The notes below the pieces were generated by a model that had not been told where the DNA came from, did no database searches, and saw only the letters and a list, made by a program, of their open reading frames with translations. Of a stretch of 64,000 nt of DNA, positions 38,025 to 46,104 are shown piece by piece; the first letter of the stretch is position 1; every line of letters starts with the position of its first letter. The DNA is from a bacterium. Its GTDB lineage: Bacteria; Cyanobacteriota; Vampirovibrionia; Gastranaerophilales; Gastranaerophilaceae. The DNA lies in the NCBI GenBank assembly GCA_017403285.1, contig JAFQOI010000018.1, positions 17,696 through 81,695 on the forward strand, in the 5' to 3' direction. The position numbers and the translations under genes were made by a program.

Positions 38025-38161
38025 ATTTAGCCCTTTCAAAAAAATACTAACATATTTTCATATTTACAACAAGAATAAAAAAATTTAATATAAAGAATTC
38101 TTTACAAAGTATATATTCTAAGGGTTTTAGCCGTATTATAAGAGAAAGAAAAGAGGAATTT

Positions 38162-38935
38162 ATGATAAAAATAGGCGTTGTTGGTGCACTTGGCAAAATG
38201 GGGAAAGAGGTAGTAAATGCAGTTCTAAATGCAGAAGATATGGAACTTGTATCTGCAATAGATGTAGTTGGAGAAGGAACTGATGTTGGTGCTGGCATTT
38301 TGGTTGAAACAGATATAGAAAAAGCACTTAAAAACAAAAAGCCTGACGTAATTATAGACTTTACCCAACCAAATGGAATATTCGAACACGTTAATTTATA
38401 CATAAAGAATAAAGTTAAATCGGTTATTGGAACAACTGGGTTAAAAGAAGAACAAATAGAAATATTAAAACAATTATCAAAAGAAAATGAAACAGGTTGT
38501 TTGATTGCGCCTAATTTTTCAACAGGTGCCGTTCTAATGATGATGTTTGCGAAACAAGCTGCAAAATACTTCAAAAATGCAGAAATTATAGAACTTCATC
38601 ACAATCAAAAGAAGGATGCGCCATCAGGTACAGCAATAAAAACAGCACAATTAATGGCAGAAGAAAATCCTGATTTTACTTACGGGAACTGCCCAGAAAC
38701 TGAACTTATTACAGGTGCGAGAGGGGCCAACGCAGATTCTAATATACATATTCATTCCGTAAGAATGCCAGGGTATATCGCCTCACAAGAAGTTATTTTT
38801 GGTGCATCAGGTCAAATATTTAAAATAAGACACGACTCAATGGATAGAACTTGTTATATGGATGGCGTTTTACTTGCTTCAAGATATGTATATAATAACA
38901 ACAATTTTGTATACGGACTTGATAATATAATGTAG
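38162..38935 (+). CDS. dapB: 4-hydroxy-tetrahydrodipicolinate reductase
   Basis: DapB reduces hydroxy-tetrahydrodipicolinate to tetrahydrodipicolinate in the lysine/DAP pathway. The 257-aa protein has the dinucleotide site GVVGALGKMGKEV, IDFTQPN, the catalytic IELHHNQKKDAPSGTA and a long C-terminal strand region. AGAGGA precedes the ATG. asd and dapA form a separate operon at the right end of the window. It abuts the stop of the barrel gene with no gap. Confidence 0.96.
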   Translation: MIKIGVVGALGKMGKEVVNAVLNAEDMELVSAIDVVGEGTDVGAGILVETDIEKALKNKKPDVIIDFTQPNGIFEHVNLYIKNKVKSVIGTTGLKEEQIEILKQLSKENETGCLIAPNFSTGAVLMMMFAKQAAKYFKNAEIIELHHNQKKDAPSGTAIKTAQLMAEENPDFTYGNCPETELITGARGANADSNIHIHSVRMPGYIASQEVIFGASGQIFKIRHDSMDRTCYMDGVLLASRYVYNNNNFVYGLDNIM

Positions 38936-40018
38936 TTATATTTTAAAAGAAGTTGAAAACTTAATTCTCTGTTTTATTTGAGAATTATGAGTATAGTGAT
39001 TTGTCGCATTAATTTCAAATTCAAAATTTCTTTTATTGTTCTTTGGTTTATACGAAAGAACTAGTTCGTCTTGCATTGTTTCTTGTGAAACATTCCTGAT
39101 AAAGCGTGTTTTAAGATATATAGAATCAGAAATTCGAAACTCAGGAACTAGATACAAACTTGTAAATTGTTGAGGAGAATTAGTATACTTACTTTGTCCT
39201 ATTTGTGCATTAAGTTTCAATCTTTTAAAACTATATTCAACAAATCCACCACCAGTCATTTTATCTTGCTCTTGTGCTTCATTTGCAAAATATGCTCCAC
39301 CAAAAACAAAACTACCAGCATTATTTGGCAATTTTAGAGCGTCAGTACTTAAAATTGCACCACCGGATGCCTGATGGTTAAAAGAAGAAGAAAAAGAGCC
39401 AACTGATAAATTAAGTCCATCTGCTTTGTATGAAATAACAGAACCAGTATTATAAGTAGACTCATTTGTTCTTATGAATAATAATGAATGACCTGTTGAA
39501 TTATATAAAAAAGTTTGACCTAAAGAGGCAGATAACGAAGGTGATACTGTAGCCGTTATTGACTGAGAATTTATCACACTTGGAATCGGTGCCATATGTC
39601 TTGAATTAGTCAAGAATGCGCTAGAAAACGACTTAGAACCATCCCATATCATATTTTCATTTTTTATAGAATTCTCAATTACATATTTTGTTTCATTAAC
39701 ACTTAAAGAAAAAACTCTACTACTATTAAAATCATCCATTGCCGAATCAGCATCATCATCCATATTAAGAACAACAGCATGTTCGTCATACCTTTGAACA
39801 ACATCAAGCATAACTTCATCTTCAAAGTTATCTTCAATTTTTATAATTGGCTCAATAACTTGTTCTACATTTGTTACTTCATCATTTATCTCAAGAGTTT
39901 GCATATAACGATTAAAATCACCAAAATCTTGTGATTTTACTGGAAGCTTTTCACTACCTTTTCCATAAGCAGGTGCAAAAAACAACAAAAGAAATATAAC
40001 GAAAAATACTTTCCTCAT
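38936..40018 (-). CDS. Predicted outer-membrane beta-barrel protein
   Basis: The 360-aa protein begins with a signal peptide (MRKVFFVIFLLLFFAPAYGK). Residues ~25-120 are acidic and probably periplasmic. From ~150 to the end there are alternating-hydrophobic strands with Gly/Ser turns (SLSASLGQTFLY, GGAYFAN, LNAQIGQSKY), ending in FSTSFKI. The last residue is Ile rather than the usual Phe, which weakens but does not exclude a BAM-inserted barrel. No family is recognised. No Shine-Dalgarno. Confidence 0.65.
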   Translation of the reverse strand: MRKVFFVIFLLLFFAPAYGKGSEKLPVKSQDFGDFNRYMQTLEINDEVTNVEQVIEPIIKIEDNFEDEVMLDVVQRYDEHAVVLNMDDDADSAMDDFNSSRVFSLSVNETKYVIENSIKNENMIWDGSKSFSSAFLTNSRHMAPIPSVINSQSITATVSPSLSASLGQTFLYNSTGHSLLFIRTNESTYNTGSVISYKADGLNLSVGSFSSSFNHQASGGAILSTDALKLPNNAGSFVFGGAYFANEAQEQDKMTGGGFVEYSFKRLKLNAQIGQSKYTNSPQQFTSLYLVPEFRISDSIYLKTRFIRNVSQETMQDELVLSYKPKNNKRNFEFEINATNHYTHNSQIKQRIKFSTSFKI

Positions 40019-40357
40019 AATACAATTTTGAAAGAAAATTCTGATAATTTCAATCGTACATTTAATCTAGAGTCACAAATAATATAAAAGTTGTCGTTAA
40101 TTAAACCAAAAACATTTGACAAAAAAGACAAATTATTTTAAAACTAATAACAGTAGATATGCTGTATTGAAGAAATATATAATACATTAAGAAATGTAAA
40201 CACAAAATATTATCTACCTAAACCCTTTGCTCATAAGCGTTACACACAGTTCTCGCTAAATTAGTTTATAAAAAAAAGTATATATTCTTAAAAAGACTAG
40301 CAAAAAAATTTCTGAACAGGGTTTAAAACATAATGCGAAATAAACACGGAGATAAAA
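40019..40357. other. Divergent intergenic region (339 bp)
   Basis: Very AT-rich, with a fair promoter-like pair TTGACA (40116-40121), 17 nt, TAAAAC (40139-40144) on the plus strand and several poly-A runs. No coding ORF is convincing on either strand, and no terminator or hairpin stands out. Confidence 0.45.
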
Positions 40358-40732
40358 ATGACAGAAATTGGTAAAAATAACATAAATCAATATTCTTTTG
40401 GAGTAAAAAAGATTGCAAAAGACCAAAATCCGGAACAAAAAACAAACGGAAACAATAAAGCAGAAGATGCAGAAAAAGCCAGTTATACACAAGATACTGG
40501 TGTATTAGGTCGTTCACAAATCACTTCATCTAATGAAGAAGGCATAAAAGCAAGTGTAGACAAAGCAGTTAAGCTTGCAACTGACAAACCTGAAATTTTA
40601 TTAGGAAGCGAAGGAATGTTTGATTCAATATACAATTCACTTCTTGAAAGTGGAGTTGAAGAATCCGAAGCATACATGCGTGCACTTTTTGCAGAAGAAG
40701 AATTTTTAAGACTCGCAAGCAGCAGAAGATAA
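40358..40732 (+). CDS. Unknown protein of 124 aa with disordered N-terminus
   Basis: CGGAG lies about 6 nt before the ATG. The first 60 residues are polar and low in hydrophobics (KDQNPEQKTNGNNKAEDAEK), the rest helical and acidic (ILLGSEGMFDSIYNSLLESG, ending FLRLASSRR). No signal peptide. It is divergent from the barrel gene and upstream of pyrF. Function is not recognised. Confidence 0.65.
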   Translation: MTEIGKNNINQYSFGVKKIAKDQNPEQKTNGNNKAEDAEKASYTQDTGVLGRSQITSSNEEGIKASVDKAVKLATDKPEILLGSEGMFDSIYNSLLESGVEESEAYMRALFAEEEFLRLASSRR

Positions 40733-40796
40733 ATATTGATAAGATGCCAGAATAGTGGTAGTATGTGTACGTCGTATTTGTTTTAGGAATTAACAC

Positions 40797-41558
40797 ATGG
40801 AAATAAAAAAACCACTTCAGGCAAAAGATAGAATAATTTTAGCACTAGACGTTGATACTATTGAAGACGTGGTCAAATACGTCGATTTACTGAAAGATTA
40901 TGTAGGTTTTTTTAAGGTTGGATTACCTTTGTTCACATCCTGTGGATTTGAAGCAGTTGATGTAATAAAGGAGCATGGCGGAAAAGTATATTTTGATGGA
41001 AAGTTTCAAGATATTCCTGATACAATCGCTAAAACAAGTATAAACATAATGAAGAGAGGTATAGATTTCTTTAGCATAAGCGCAACTGGCGGTTCAAAAA
41101 TGATGATAAACACATTGAATGCTTGTCTAAATTATGCAAAAAAGAATGAAATGGAACCACCAGTAATACTTGCAGTAACATTGCTTTCAAGTTTCGGACA
41201 AAAAACATTAACGAATGAACTTGGTGTTGAAATGAACATTTCGAACTACGTTTTGAAACTTGCAAGAATTGCAAACGAGTCTGGCTTAACTGGTGTTGTT
41301 GCGCCTGATACAGATGCGGGGCAAATAAAAAGAGAATTAGGTGATGACTTTTTAATTGTTTGTCCTGCGGTAAGACCAACTTGGGCAATTGTAAATGATC
41401 AAATCAGAATTGTTTCTCCTTCTGATGCAATTAAAGCTGGAGCAGACTATATGATAATTGGTCGCCCTATTACATTGGCACATGACCCTGTTGCCGCAGC
41501 GAAATTAATCATTGCCGAAATAGAAGAAGCGCTCAAAGAAAAAGAAGAAAATCAATAA
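40797..41558 (+). CDS. pyrF: Orotidine 5'-phosphate decarboxylase
   Basis: PyrF converts OMP to UMP. The 253-aa TIM barrel has the catalytic VYFDGKFQDIPDT (Asp-x-Lys-x-x-Asp), the early LALDVDT and the phosphate loop with MIIGRPIT. AGGA precedes the ATG by 8 nt. No other pyr gene adjoins it. It converges with the radical SAM gene with an 8-bp gap. Confidence 0.95.
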   Translation: MEIKKPLQAKDRIILALDVDTIEDVVKYVDLLKDYVGFFKVGLPLFTSCGFEAVDVIKEHGGKVYFDGKFQDIPDTIAKTSINIMKRGIDFFSISATGGSKMMINTLNACLNYAKKNEMEPPVILAVTLLSSFGQKTLTNELGVEMNISNYVLKLARIANESGLTGVVAPDTDAGQIKRELGDDFLIVCPAVRPTWAIVNDQIRIVSPSDAIKAGADYMIIGRPITLAHDPVAAAKLIIAEIEEALKEKEENQ

Positions 41559-41566
41559 ATCAAACA

Positions 41567-42643
41567 TTACTGATTTTTTGGTATTAAGTCACAACACATC
41601 TGGCAAGCATTAAAAACTTGAGAGTGATATAAATTTTTTCTAAAACATTTAAATTTAGGAACATTAATTGCTTCTTTTAAGGTCTTTTCTTTGAGATTCG
41701 CAATTTTATAAGACAAACAAGGATAAATATCTCCTTTTGGGGTTATATAAACACTTGTCATAGGAATACTACACTTTTTATACAAATCTTTCATTGGTGC
41801 ATTTGGATTAGAAAAGAATTTTTCTATTTTATCCCAATCACCTTGCGGATTGAATCTAGGTGCATATCTTAAAATGGTTTTAGATTTTTTCGAAAGACTT
41901 TCCAATTCTTTATATACTTCTTTAAAATGTGTAATATCAAAGTATAATTCAACAGGATATTTAGTCATATAAAAATCTTCAGTAAAATCATCAAATAAAA
42001 CAGAATTTTGTCTTAAAGAATGATTTCTAATGAAAGTTAATGAAAAAAACTGTGCATTTAACTTTATAGCCTGTTTATAAAGTGGAACTAATTCATCCAA
42101 ATTATTCTCAAGTATACAAGTTTTTATATCAAGCATTGGTTTTGATTTATTTCTTCTCTTTGCATTAAATAAATCAAGATTATAAAGCACTTTGTCATAC
42201 AAACCTTTATGATTTCGTATTAAATCATGTTTTTCGCCAATTGCATCTAGAGAAACCGAAAGAAGAAGAAGATTATGTTTAACAAACAAATTAATTAGTT
42301 CATCATTAAGATTAAGCCCATTTGTAATAAGAGTCGTTTTTCTATATTTTTCACAGGCAGCTTTAAAAATAACATCAAAATCTTCTTTTAGAATGACTTC
42401 TCCTGCGACAAAAGAAATCAATGAAAAAGGTGGTATTTGTCTAATGATATCAATCCATTCGTTTGTTGAAAGCTCATCCGTTTGACGACTTCCAGTAATA
42501 TAACAAAACGGACATTTTAAATTACATCTATAAGTAAGTTCTAAAATATAACGTAATGGCATTTTCACCATGCCAGATTTTTGATTAAAAGCATAATTTG
42601 CATATATATTTCTAACAGAATCAAACAAATTACTAAGGTCCAA
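41567..42643 (-). CDS. Radical SAM protein with SPASM-type C-terminus
   Basis: 358 aa. The cluster motif is TYRCNLKCPFCY; the following GGE motif is replaced by VAGEVIL. The tail carries the SPASM-like cysteines: KKCSIPM, IYPCLSY, FKCFRK and ACQMCC. The start is a TTG at 42643 with GGAG 7 nt upstream, and no ATG fits. Enzymes of this type modify peptides or assemble cofactors. The 84-aa ORF that diverges from it could be a substrate, but nothing in it looks like a core peptide. Confidence 0.85.
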   Translation of the reverse strand: MDLSNLFDSVRNIYANYAFNQKSGMVKMPLRYILELTYRCNLKCPFCYITGSRQTDELSTNEWIDIIRQIPPFSLISFVAGEVILKEDFDVIFKAACEKYRKTTLITNGLNLNDELINLFVKHNLLLLSVSLDAIGEKHDLIRNHKGLYDKVLYNLDLFNAKRRNKSKPMLDIKTCILENNLDELVPLYKQAIKLNAQFFSLTFIRNHSLRQNSVLFDDFTEDFYMTKYPVELYFDITHFKEVYKELESLSKKSKTILRYAPRFNPQGDWDKIEKFFSNPNAPMKDLYKKCSIPMTSVYITPKGDIYPCLSYKIANLKEKTLKEAINVPKFKCFRKNLYHSQVFNACQMCCDLIPKNQ

Positions 42644-42709
42644 AACAGCGCTCCTACAATGCTTTTTCTCAATTGTAACACATATGTTAACAAAATAAAT
42701 AAAAAAAAG

Positions 42710-42740
42710 GCAATTTTTAAGAAGAAAATTTCTTTATATA
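42710..42740 (+). promoter_or_regulatory. Promoter-like motif GCAATTTT-N15-TTTATATA (copy 3)
   Basis: GCAATTTT at 42710 and TTTATATA at 42733 have the 23-nt offset seen in the other copies. It lies 40 nt before the start of the 84-aa gene. Confidence 0.45.
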
Positions 42741-42779
42741 AATACGGGGATTATACATAACATAGGAAAACAATTAACA

Positions 42780-43034
42780 ATGGCAGTCGGGGCTTTTAAT
42801 AAACTAGACCAGGAATTAGTTAAAAAATATTCAAAATTAAAAATGGATAACCCAGATACAACGAAACTGGTCGACTCACAAAAAATGTTAACAGCAATGA
42901 ATGATTATGCAATGATGCAGCGATGCTTGCTAGATATGAACTCAAAACTCAAAGACATGTGCTCAAATGTGACATCAAAATCAGTGTCATATATGAAAAT
43001 TAATTTCAATCCGCCACGTCTAAGAAAACAATAA
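42780..43034 (+). CDS. Small helical unknown protein (84 aa)
   Basis: Two helices dominate: KLDQELVKKYSKLKMDN, then a longer DSQKMLTAMNDYAMMQRCLL to KLKDMCSNV, followed by a basic tail. Size and the Q-to-KD spacing recall type III needle-type subunits, and an FlhB/SctU gene lies 1.2 kb downstream, but there is no other proof. It carries the shared promoter-like motif and a strong terminator behind it, so it is probably a monocistronic gene. Confidence 0.55.
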   Translation: MAVGAFNKLDQELVKKYSKLKMDNPDTTKLVDSQKMLTAMNDYAMMQRCLLDMNSKLKDMCSNVTSKSVSYMKINFNPPRLRKQ

Positions 43035-43062
43035 TTTATTGTAAAAAAACTTATTAAAATAC

Positions 43063-43110
43063 AAAAAATAACTACCTTTTATTTAAAATAATAAAAGGTA
43101 GTTATTTTTT
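43063..43110 (+). terminator. Intrinsic terminator after the 84-aa gene
   Basis: A perfect 21-bp stem (AAAAAATAACTACCTTTTAT arm and its mirror) with a 6-nt loop and a T-run at the end. It isolates the 84-aa gene from maf. Confidence 0.85.
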
Positions 43111-43119
43111 GAGATTTTT

Positions 43120-43698
43120 ATGAAAAAACTAATACTTGCTTCAACATCACCACGAAGGAAAGAACTATTAGAAAAAGAAGGCTTTATATTCGACATAATG
43201 TCTCCAGATTTTGATGAAAGCCTAGTAAATAAAACCTTTTCATACAAAAAGATAGAAAACATTGCAAGGAATAAATGTGAATCTGTAGCAAAAAAAATAA
43301 AAGAGCCAGCGCTTATAATAAGTGCCGATACTGTTGTAATATATGAAAACAATGTAATGGGGAAACCCAAAAATTTTGACGAATCATTTAAAATGCTAAG
43401 CCTATTAAATGGAAATACGCACAAAGTTGTAACTGCAATTTGTATAAAAGATACTGAAAAAAATAAAATTATCATTAAATCTGATACAAGCGAAGTTACT
43501 TTCAATAAAAAAGATGAAAATGAAATAAAAGATTATATCAATAATTTTAAGCCCTTTGATAAAGCGGGTTCTTATGGAATACAAGAAATGGATAAGTCTT
43601 TTATTAATGGAATTAAAGGTGAATATGACAATATAGTAGGAATGCCTATAAAAATGTTAAAAAAAATGCTTGATGAGATAACTAACCCCACAAATTAG
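43120..43698 (+). CDS. maf: Maf-type nucleoside triphosphate pyrophosphatase
   Basis: Maf hydrolyses dTTP/UTP or related nucleotides to monophosphates. The 192-aa protein has LASTSPRRKELL, a DFDES site, ISADTVV and GKPKN motifs, and YGIQEM near the end. It starts the short gene run maf, apt, flhB, sigma on one strand; apt is 35 nt further. Confidence 0.93.
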   Translation: MKKLILASTSPRRKELLEKEGFIFDIMSPDFDESLVNKTFSYKKIENIARNKCESVAKKIKEPALIISADTVVIYENNVMGKPKNFDESFKMLSLLNGNTHKVVTAICIKDTEKNKIIIKSDTSEVTFNKKDENEIKDYINNFKPFDKAGSYGIQEMDKSFINGIKGEYDNIVGMPIKMLKKMLDEITNPTN

Positions 43699-43733
43699 TG
43701 TAAAATATTAAAGGAAGTATAAAGGAGATACCA

Positions 43734-44261
43734 ATGGACGGTTTGCAACTTGTAAAAGACAAAATTAGAAGCATAAAAGATTTTCCAATAGAGGGGATTG
43801 TTTTTAGAGACATTACAACAGCGGTAAAAGACAAAGATGCATTAAAAGAAATGATTGATTTTTTAACAAATAAATTTAAAAATCAAGGAATTGATTACGT
43901 TGCAGTAGTTGAATCAAGAGGATTTATATTTGGTTCTGCGCTTGCTTATAATATCAATGCAGGTTGTATATTAATTAGAAAACCAGGAAAACTCCCTGCT
44001 GAAACAATTAGCGAAGAATATACTTTAGAATACGGAACAGACAAATTAGAAATTCACAAAGATGCCATAGAAAAAGGGAAAAATGTAGTTGTTATAGATG
44101 ACCTTTTGGCAACGGGCGGAACAGTTGGTGCTGCTTGTAGATTGTTAGAAAAAGCAGGTGCAAATGTTAAAGCAGCAGCATTTATTATCGAACTAGAAGA
44201 TTTAAAAGGAAGAGAAAAACTCCCATCAAATGTTGAAGTAGTTTCAATGGTAAAATACTAA
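43734..44261 (+). CDS. apt: Adenine phosphoribosyltransferase
   Basis: Apt salvages adenine with PRPP to form AMP. The 175-aa protein has the FRDITT start, VESRGFIFGSALA, RKPGKLP and the PRPP site VVVIDDLLATGGT. AAAGGAG precedes the ATG. It is followed 17 nt later by flhB; the pairing is positional and shows no functional link. Confidence 0.96.
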   Translation: MDGLQLVKDKIRSIKDFPIEGIVFRDITTAVKDKDALKEMIDFLTNKFKNQGIDYVAVVESRGFIFGSALAYNINAGCILIRKPGKLPAETISEEYTLEYGTDKLEIHKDAIEKGKNVVVIDDLLATGGTVGAACRLLEKAGANVKAAAFIIELEDLKGREKLPSNVEVVSMVKY

Positions 44262-44278
44262 ACTGAGGCTAAGCGCTA

Positions 44279-45352
44279 ATGGGCGACGAGAATAAGCAGT
44301 TTGAAGCGAGTCAACAAAAACTCCAACGTGTAAGAAAAGAAGGGCAAGTTGTAAAATCAAAAGACTTTTCGACAGCACTTGGGCTTCTTGTTATGTTTAT
44401 TTTCATCATAAAAATGGCACCTTTTATATGGAATCAAATTTTACAACTATTTGTTTATATATACGACAAAATCCCAGACAAACACATTGAAGACATAGGC
44501 TTTGTCCACTTAATGGTTTCATTATGTATTCCAACCGTCCTTATAATCGGTCCAATTTTGATTATGGCCGCATTTATGGGTGTACTCGGTGATTTTATTC
44601 AAGTTGGTCCGCTTGTAACAACAAAACCATTAGAACCAAAATTAGATAAATTAAATCCATCTAAATATTTCAAGAATATAATGTCTCCAAAGACATTATT
44701 TGACTTAGTAAAAAACATCGTAAAAGTTTCAATATTAGCTCTTGTTGGTTGGATGGTTTACAAAAAACATTTTGAATCAATCATTGGTTTAATCAATATA
44801 GAAAATAGTTTTGCGATATTAAATGAATTTGGAAGTTTAATTATTGACTTTATATTAAAAGCAGGTCTAGCATTTTTAATAATCGCCGCAGCAGACTATG
44901 GGATGGTTCGTTGGAAATTTTTACAAGACCAAAAAATGTCTTTTAAAGAAGTAAAAGATGAATATAAAAACTCAGAAGGCGATCCACATGTAAAAGCAGC
45001 CTTAAGACAAAGACGTCAACAAATGATGCAAAAGAAGATGATGGACTCGGTTCCTGATTGTGATTTTATAGTAACAAATCCAACACACGTTGCATGTGCA
45101 CTTAAATATGATGCAGAGAAAATGGAATCTCCACAACTTCTTGCAAAAGGTACAGAGCTTTTTGCAAAAAGAATTATTGAAATAGCAAGAGAAAATGCAA
45201 TACCTGTAATAGAAAATCCGCCAGTAGCTAGGGCAATTTTTAGGATGGTGGAAATAAACGCATCAATACCACCAGAACTTTATAAGGCAGTTGCAGAAAT
45301 TTTGATTTTTGTATATAGTTTGCGCAATCAGCAAAAAGGTAGTAATATATAA
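44279..45352 (+). CDS. flhB: FlhB/SctU family export-apparatus protein
   Basis: The 357-aa protein has an N-terminal QQKLQRVRKEGQVVKSKD, four hydrophobic helices (~25-50, ~75-105, ~140-165, ~190-215) and the cytoplasmic self-cleaving domain with NPTH in IVTNPTHVACALKY. The tail VIENPPVARAIFRMVE matches flagellar FlhB better than injectisome SctU, although VVKS resembles SctU. It regulates substrate switching of type III export. No other flagellar or injectisome gene is in the window. GAGG lies 10 nt before the ATG. Confidence 0.9.
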   Translation: MGDENKQFEASQQKLQRVRKEGQVVKSKDFSTALGLLVMFIFIIKMAPFIWNQILQLFVYIYDKIPDKHIEDIGFVHLMVSLCIPTVLIIGPILIMAAFMGVLGDFIQVGPLVTTKPLEPKLDKLNPSKYFKNIMSPKTLFDLVKNIVKVSILALVGWMVYKKHFESIIGLINIENSFAILNEFGSLIIDFILKAGLAFLIIAAADYGMVRWKFLQDQKMSFKEVKDEYKNSEGDPHVKAALRQRRQQMMQKKMMDSVPDCDFIVTNPTHVACALKYDAEKMESPQLLAKGTELFAKRIIEIARENAIPVIENPPVARAIFRMVEINASIPPELYKAVAEILIFVYSLRNQQKGSNI

Positions 45353-45375
45353 TAATAAAACGATAGATTATAAAA

Positions 45376-46035
45376 ATGCACGCAAAAATACAAGATTACA
45401 TTGATATAATTGAAAAAGTATCTAGAGTCGAACATAAGCGAATTCCATCGCATATGGTCGATTATGATGAACTTGTAAGTATAGGCATCATTGCTCTTCA
45501 GGTTATGATTAAAGATAAGACTGAAGAACAACTCGCGAGATACAATAATGCGTATATTGCAACAGCAGTTCGTTGGGCGATTAGAAATGAATTAAGAAAC
45601 AGATACAAGTGGTACTCTCTTAAACATGCAAAGACAGAACAAACTGATGCTGAAACCGGCGAGGATGGAACAGAACCAGAATCTATCACTCCAGGAAAAG
45701 TAAGAGAAGCTATCTATGAAACAATTTTATCTATAGATAGCCTTGCTGCCGCTGCTTCTGATAATGATTCACCATTTGACTTTATAAAAGACCCTTCTGC
45801 TCTTCCTGATGAAAAAGCAGAAATTTCTGAACTAGGTAAAGTTATTAGAGAAGCAATCGCAAAATTACCTCAAAAAGAAAGAACAATTATTGAGTACAGA
45901 TTTTATAGAAACATGCAAGTAAAAGAAATTGCCGAAAGAATAGGACTTTCTTCTTCTAGAATTACAAGAATCATACAAGCTTCGTTAAATACAGTTAGAG
46001 AATATCTTAACAAAAAAGAACACTACGACTATTAA
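45376..46035 (+). CDS. Short sigma-70 family factor (copy 2)
   Basis: 219 aa with region 2 (DYDELVSIGIIALQV, TAVRWAIRNELRNRYKWY) and region 4 (LPQKERTIIEYRFYR, then VKEIAERIGLSSSRITRI). It is the paralogue of the factor at 16632-17255. An extra ~30-residue acidic linker separates the regions. Its position 23 nt behind flhB fits a FliA-like role in transcribing flagellar or surface genes, but this is inferred from place only. Confidence 0.88.
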   Translation: MHAKIQDYIDIIEKVSRVEHKRIPSHMVDYDELVSIGIIALQVMIKDKTEEQLARYNNAYIATAVRWAIRNELRNRYKWYSLKHAKTEQTDAETGEDGTEPESITPGKVREAIYETILSIDSLAAAASDNDSPFDFIKDPSALPDEKAEISELGKVIREAIAKLPQKERTIIEYRFYRNMQVKEIAERIGLSSSRITRIIQASLNTVREYLNKKEHYDY

Positions 46036-46104
46036 TTATTTTCTCTTCAATCAAAATAAAACAATTAGATAATCTTTCTCTTAGTATAGTTAAGAGAAGA
46101 TGTT

